NCBI GenBank assembly: GCA_946477505.1
Contig: CAMKYP010000191.1
Coordinates: forward strand, 1 to 7,393
DNA: 7,393 bases
Reading direction: 5' to 3'
DNA from: an uncultured Dechloromonas sp.
Lineage (GTDB): Bacteria > Pseudomonadota > Gammaproteobacteria > Burkholderiales > Rhodocyclaceae
Shown: piece by piece, positions 5,466 through 7,393 of the stretch
How the letters are laid out: each line of letters begins with the position of its first letter
Numbering within the stretch: position 1 is the first letter of the stretch
Notes under the pieces: generated by a model
Seen by the model: the letters and a program-made list of their open reading frames with translations, nothing else
What the model was told of the DNA's origin: nothing
The model's database searches: none
Program-made: the position numbers and the translations under genes

Positions 5466-6326
5466 ATGGAAGTCAGTCCCGGATTCGTCGTCGTTCTTGC
5501 CCTCCTGGCCTTTGTCGCCGTCACCATCGCCAAAGGCGTCCGGATCGTGCCGCAGGGCGAGGAATGGATCGTCGAGCGGCTCGGCAAGTACCACGGCACC
5601 CTGAAGCCCGGCCTCAACATCGTCATTCCCTATCTCGACAAGATCGCCTACCAGCTTGTCACCAAGGACATCATCCTCGACGTTCAAGAGCAGGAGGTCA
5701 TCACGCGCGACAACGCGGTGATCCTGACCAACGCCATCGCGTTCATCAAGGTGACCGATCCGGTCAAGGCGGTCTATGGCGTGACCGATTTTTCCGAAGC
5801 CATCCGCAACCTGATCATGACCACGCTGCGTTCCATCGTCGGCGAGATGGAGCTCGACGAGGCCCTGTCGTCGCGCGACAAGATCAAGGCACGCCTGCGC
5901 GAGAGCATTGCCGACGAAGCGGTGGATTGGGGACTGACCGTCAAGTCGGTCGAAATCCAGGACATCAAGCCGTCGCAATCGATGCAGAAGGCGATGGAAA
6001 TGCAGGCCGCCGCCGAACGCGAGCGCAAGGCGGTCGTTACCCGCTCGGAAGGGGCAAAGCAGTCGGCCATCCTCGAGGCAGAAGCCCGGCTCGAATCGGC
6101 CAAGCGCGATGCCAACGCCCAGGTCATGCTGGCCGAGGCGTCCGCCGAAGCGATTCGCCGCATCACCAGTGCAATCGGCGAGCACACCGGCCCAATGTCC
6201 TACATGCTGGGCGAAAAATACATCGCCGCGCTGGAGCGCATGGGCGAGAAGGACAACGCCAAACTGGTGGTCCTGCCGGCCGACCTTCAGGAAGCGGTGC
6301 GCGGGCTGTTCGGCCGCAAGGCTTGA
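5466..6326 (+). CDS. SPFH/stomatin-like protein (paraslipin/QmcA type)
   Basis: This 286-residue stomatin homologue is close to the family's usual 300 or so. An N-terminal hydrophobic anchor (about 6-23) is followed by the SPFH/Band 7 domain (about 24-185), with IVPQGEEWIVERLGKYHGTL (27-46), PGLNIVIPYLDKI (48-60), VITRDNAVILTNAIAFIKVT (78-97) and LRSIVGEMELDEALSSRD (121-138). The charged helical segment 170-235, rich in Ala, Glu and Arg, should form the coiled coil by which these proteins build ring- or cage-like oligomers. The end, GEKYIAALERM (249-259) and KLVVLPADLQ (266-275), is the conserved stomatin tail. Such proteins organise membrane microdomains and often modulate membrane proteases or quality control. 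It is the second gene of the nfeD operon, 26 bases after the NfeD stop, with AAGGAG six bases before the ATG. Nothing looks truncated or unusual. The paraslipin/QmcA label is by overall resemblance. Confidence 0.95.
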   Translation: MEVSPGFVVVLALLAFVAVTIAKGVRIVPQGEEWIVERLGKYHGTLKPGLNIVIPYLDKIAYQLVTKDIILDVQEQEVITRDNAVILTNAIAFIKVTDPVKAVYGVTDFSEAIRNLIMTTLRSIVGEMELDEALSSRDKIKARLRESIADEAVDWGLTVKSVEIQDIKPSQSMQKAMEMQAAAERERKAVVTRSEGAKQSAILEAEARLESAKRDANAQVMLAEASAEAIRRITSAIGEHTGPMSYMLGEKYIAALERMGEKDNAKLVVLPADLQEAVRGLFGRKA

Positions 6327-6350
6327 CGACGCTACAGCCGATTCGGCCGG

Positions 6351-6365
6351 TGCTTGGGGCAAGCA
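6351..6365 (+). repeat. Small stem-loop after the stomatin gene
   Basis: TGCTTG (6351-6356) and CAAGCA (6360-6365) form a perfect 6-bp stem with a 3-base GGG loop, 24 bases after the stomatin stop codon. There is no T run behind it, so it does not qualify as an ordinary intrinsic terminator; it could slow 3' decay or aid Rho-dependent termination. A second perfect 7-bp inverted repeat with a 25-base spacer (AGCAGCC 6377-6383, GGCTGCT 6409-6415) follows. The 152-bp gap contains no credible gene. Confidence 0.35.
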
Positions 6366-6391
6366 GCGCGTTGGCGAGCAGCCACAAATCT

Positions 6392-6421
6392 TTGCAATCT
6401 GACGTCCGGGCTGCTGATAAG
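6392..6421 (+). promoter_or_regulatory. Weak sigma70-like promoter candidate for the FHA gene
   Basis: TTGCAA (6392-6397, four of six -35 bases) and GATAAG (6416-6421, four of six -10 bases) are separated by 18 bases. Transcription would start near 6427-6428, about 50 bases before the proposed ATG. It partly overlaps a 7-bp inverted repeat (6377-6415). Support is modest; the alternative is read-through from the nfeD-stomatin operon. Confidence 0.28.
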
Positions 6422-6478
6422 CTCTTGGGGCAGTTTCCACCCCTCCGCAACCAACGTTGACCTGCCGCAACCCAAGCC

Positions 6479-7393
6479 ATGAAGGATGCCTACCCCACCA
6501 TCAGTGATGCCGGTCAGCGGGCGCAGCCCCTGAGCCATGACTATCTGCTATACGGCACGGTGCAAGAAACGACCGAACAGTCCGCTCACCTGGACAGCGA
6601 CCAACTCGGGAAGCTGCTACAGCGCAGGCTGAAAAGACTGGAGCGCATACTCGGCACCCATGGCGGCCACCTCATCAAGCCACTGCCCCGCGGCCTGGTA
6701 GCTGGCTTCGACTCGGCCGGCGCGGCATTGATCGGGGCTTGCGAAATGCAGCGCCACTGCGCCGTCATTCCACAACTCGGCGATACCCGTTTTTCGCTGA
6801 AGATAGGCATCCATGCCTCGATCAGGCAACACCTGACCCGGCACGCGGTCGACCCGGCGGAAGCGACGGCAGCCAAACTCTCCGCACTAATTGCTCAAGC
6901 CGGCATTGTCCTCTCCAAGCCGGTCATGGAAAACCTGCCCGGCGAACTGAAGAAAGCATCCAGCCCGATTGCCAATGACGGCTCGGCGATCGCTGCGTTT
7001 GCCGTGGACTGGAATGCCGTTCCGGCCCAACGACCTTCCAGGTCTTCCACACGGGAAAACAGCACGACCGAAAATCATGCCCCGCTGGCAGGCAGCGCCA
7101 TCGTGCTGCGCCAGGACGCCCGGCAATTCGCTTTCGACAAGCGCCAGCACGTCATTGCGATTGGCCGGGACATGCTCTGCGACCTGCCGATCAACAGTGC
7201 CAAGGTGTCGCGGAATCATGCACGCATCATTTATCGGCTTGGCAATTACGTACTCATCGACACGAGTACGAACGGCACCTATCTGTACCCCGAAGGGTGC
7301 CCCGCGTCACGAATACGGAAAAACATGGTCGTGCTCTCCGGCAAGGGCAGGATAGGCTTCGGCCAGACGTGGGAAGCCGGCACTCCGCATTCG
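6479..7393 (+). CDS. FHA-domain protein with degenerate class III adenylate cyclase-like domain (3' end missing)
   Basis: The frame is open from ATG 6479 to the right edge with no stop (305 residues visible). Residues about 20-160 follow the class III nucleotide cyclase homology fold: LLYGTVQETTEQS (23-35), the helix LLQRRLKRLERILGTHGGHL (46-65), IKPLPRGLVAGF (66-77), LKIGIHASI (107-115) and ATAAKLSALI (129-138). However, both positions that normally carry metal-binding Asp hold other residues (T27 and R71), and the NxxxR element is replaced (A129, K133), so cyclase activity is unlikely. A polar linker (about 180-205) leads to an FHA domain (about 206-300) with intact phosphothreonine-binding landmarks GRD (229-231), SRNHA (244-248) and STNGT (263-267). 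FHA domains bind phosphothreonine peptides; no Ser/Thr kinase is in view. No clear ribosome binding site precedes the ATG, but an in-frame TGA at 6458-6460 limits the start. Rare codons (ATA, AGG, AGA) are commoner than in neighbouring genes. Confidence 0.85.
   Translation, partial: MKDAYPTISDAGQRAQPLSHDYLLYGTVQETTEQSAHLDSDQLGKLLQRRLKRLERILGTHGGHLIKPLPRGLVAGFDSAGAALIGACEMQRHCAVIPQLGDTRFSLKIGIHASIRQHLTRHAVDPAEATAAKLSALIAQAGIVLSKPVMENLPGELKKASSPIANDGSAIAAFAVDWNAVPAQRPSRSSTRENSTTENHAPLAGSAIVLRQDARQFAFDKRQHVIAIGRDMLCDLPINSAKVSRNHARIIYRLGNYVLIDTSTNGTYLYPEGCPASRIRKNMVVLSGKGRIGFGQTWEAGTPHS

Noticed and set aside
6351..6365. Stem-loop after the stomatin gene as an intrinsic terminator
   Set aside because: The stem is only 6 bp and there is no T run after it on either strand, so I list it as a repeat and not as a terminator.
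5564..6460. Open frame of 298 codons on the plus strand overlapping the stomatin gene
   Set aside because: It is a frame-shifted shadow of the stomatin gene, with an Arg/Gly/His-rich translation that has no recognisable domain.
5460..6470. Long open frame (336 codons) on the minus strand across the stomatin gene
   Set aside because: It is antisense to the clear SPFH protein, its translation is of low complexity with no domain, and it has no ribosome binding site of note. GC-rich codon bias opens such frames.
1..7393. CRISPR array, tRNA/rRNA, insertion sequence, integrase or phage genes
   Set aside because: No regularly spaced direct repeats, no cloverleaf or rRNA-like stretch, no transposase motifs and no terminal inverted repeats with target duplications were seen on reading both strands.

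Overview
This window looks like an ordinary stretch of chromosome from a GC-rich (roughly 60% or more by eye) betaproteobacterium, most plausibly of the Rhodocyclales/Azonexaceae type (Dechloromonas- or Azonexus-like). The assignment rests on gene content and protein style: a PhaM-type polyhydroxyalkanoate (PHA) granule protein, which is a betaproteobacterial trait; a Cache-domain histidine kinase with a LuxR-type response regulator; and an FHA protein with a cyclase-like domain. It is an inference, because no rRNA or other phylogenetic marker is present. I saw no tRNA, rRNA, CRISPR array, insertion sequence, integrase or attachment site.

Layout. Positions 1-536 (+) hold the 3' part of a membrane-anchored SAM-dependent methyltransferase that resembles the FAM173/ANTKMT family. 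Six bases later comes a 701-residue membrane histidine kinase (543-2648, +) with a periplasmic Cache/PDC sensor, HisKA and HATPase_c domains, and a C-terminal receiver-like domain that has lost most of its active site. Its 3' end overlaps by 31 bp the 3' end of a convergent NarL/LuxR-type response regulator (2618-3283, -). Beyond a 168-bp divergent intergenic region lies a phaM-like gene (3452-3940, +). A stem-loop terminator candidate separates it from a convergent AEC-family permease (3992-4888, -). From 4996 onward the strand is + again: a compact nfeD-stomatin (SPFH) operon (4996-5439 and 5466-6326) with a readable sigma70-like promoter, then a 152-bp gap, then a gene that runs off the right edge (6479-7393). 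That last gene encodes a cyclase-homology domain without its metal ligands, fused to a canonical FHA domain.

How the genes may work together. The kinase and regulator are probably a cognate two-component system: the regulator keeps every receiver residue while the kinase's own receiver is degenerate, so phosphotransfer most simply goes to the separate regulator. The regulator is divergent from phaM, so control of PHA granules is possible but unproven. NfeD and stomatin are well-known partners in membrane microdomain organisation. The FHA protein is probably a phosphothreonine-reading or scaffold protein rather than a cyclase. No dramatic new defence or mobile system is visible. The most interesting items are the two degenerate catalytic/receiver modules, the FAM173-like methyltransferase next to a sensor kinase, and the overlapping convergent kinase/regulator pair.
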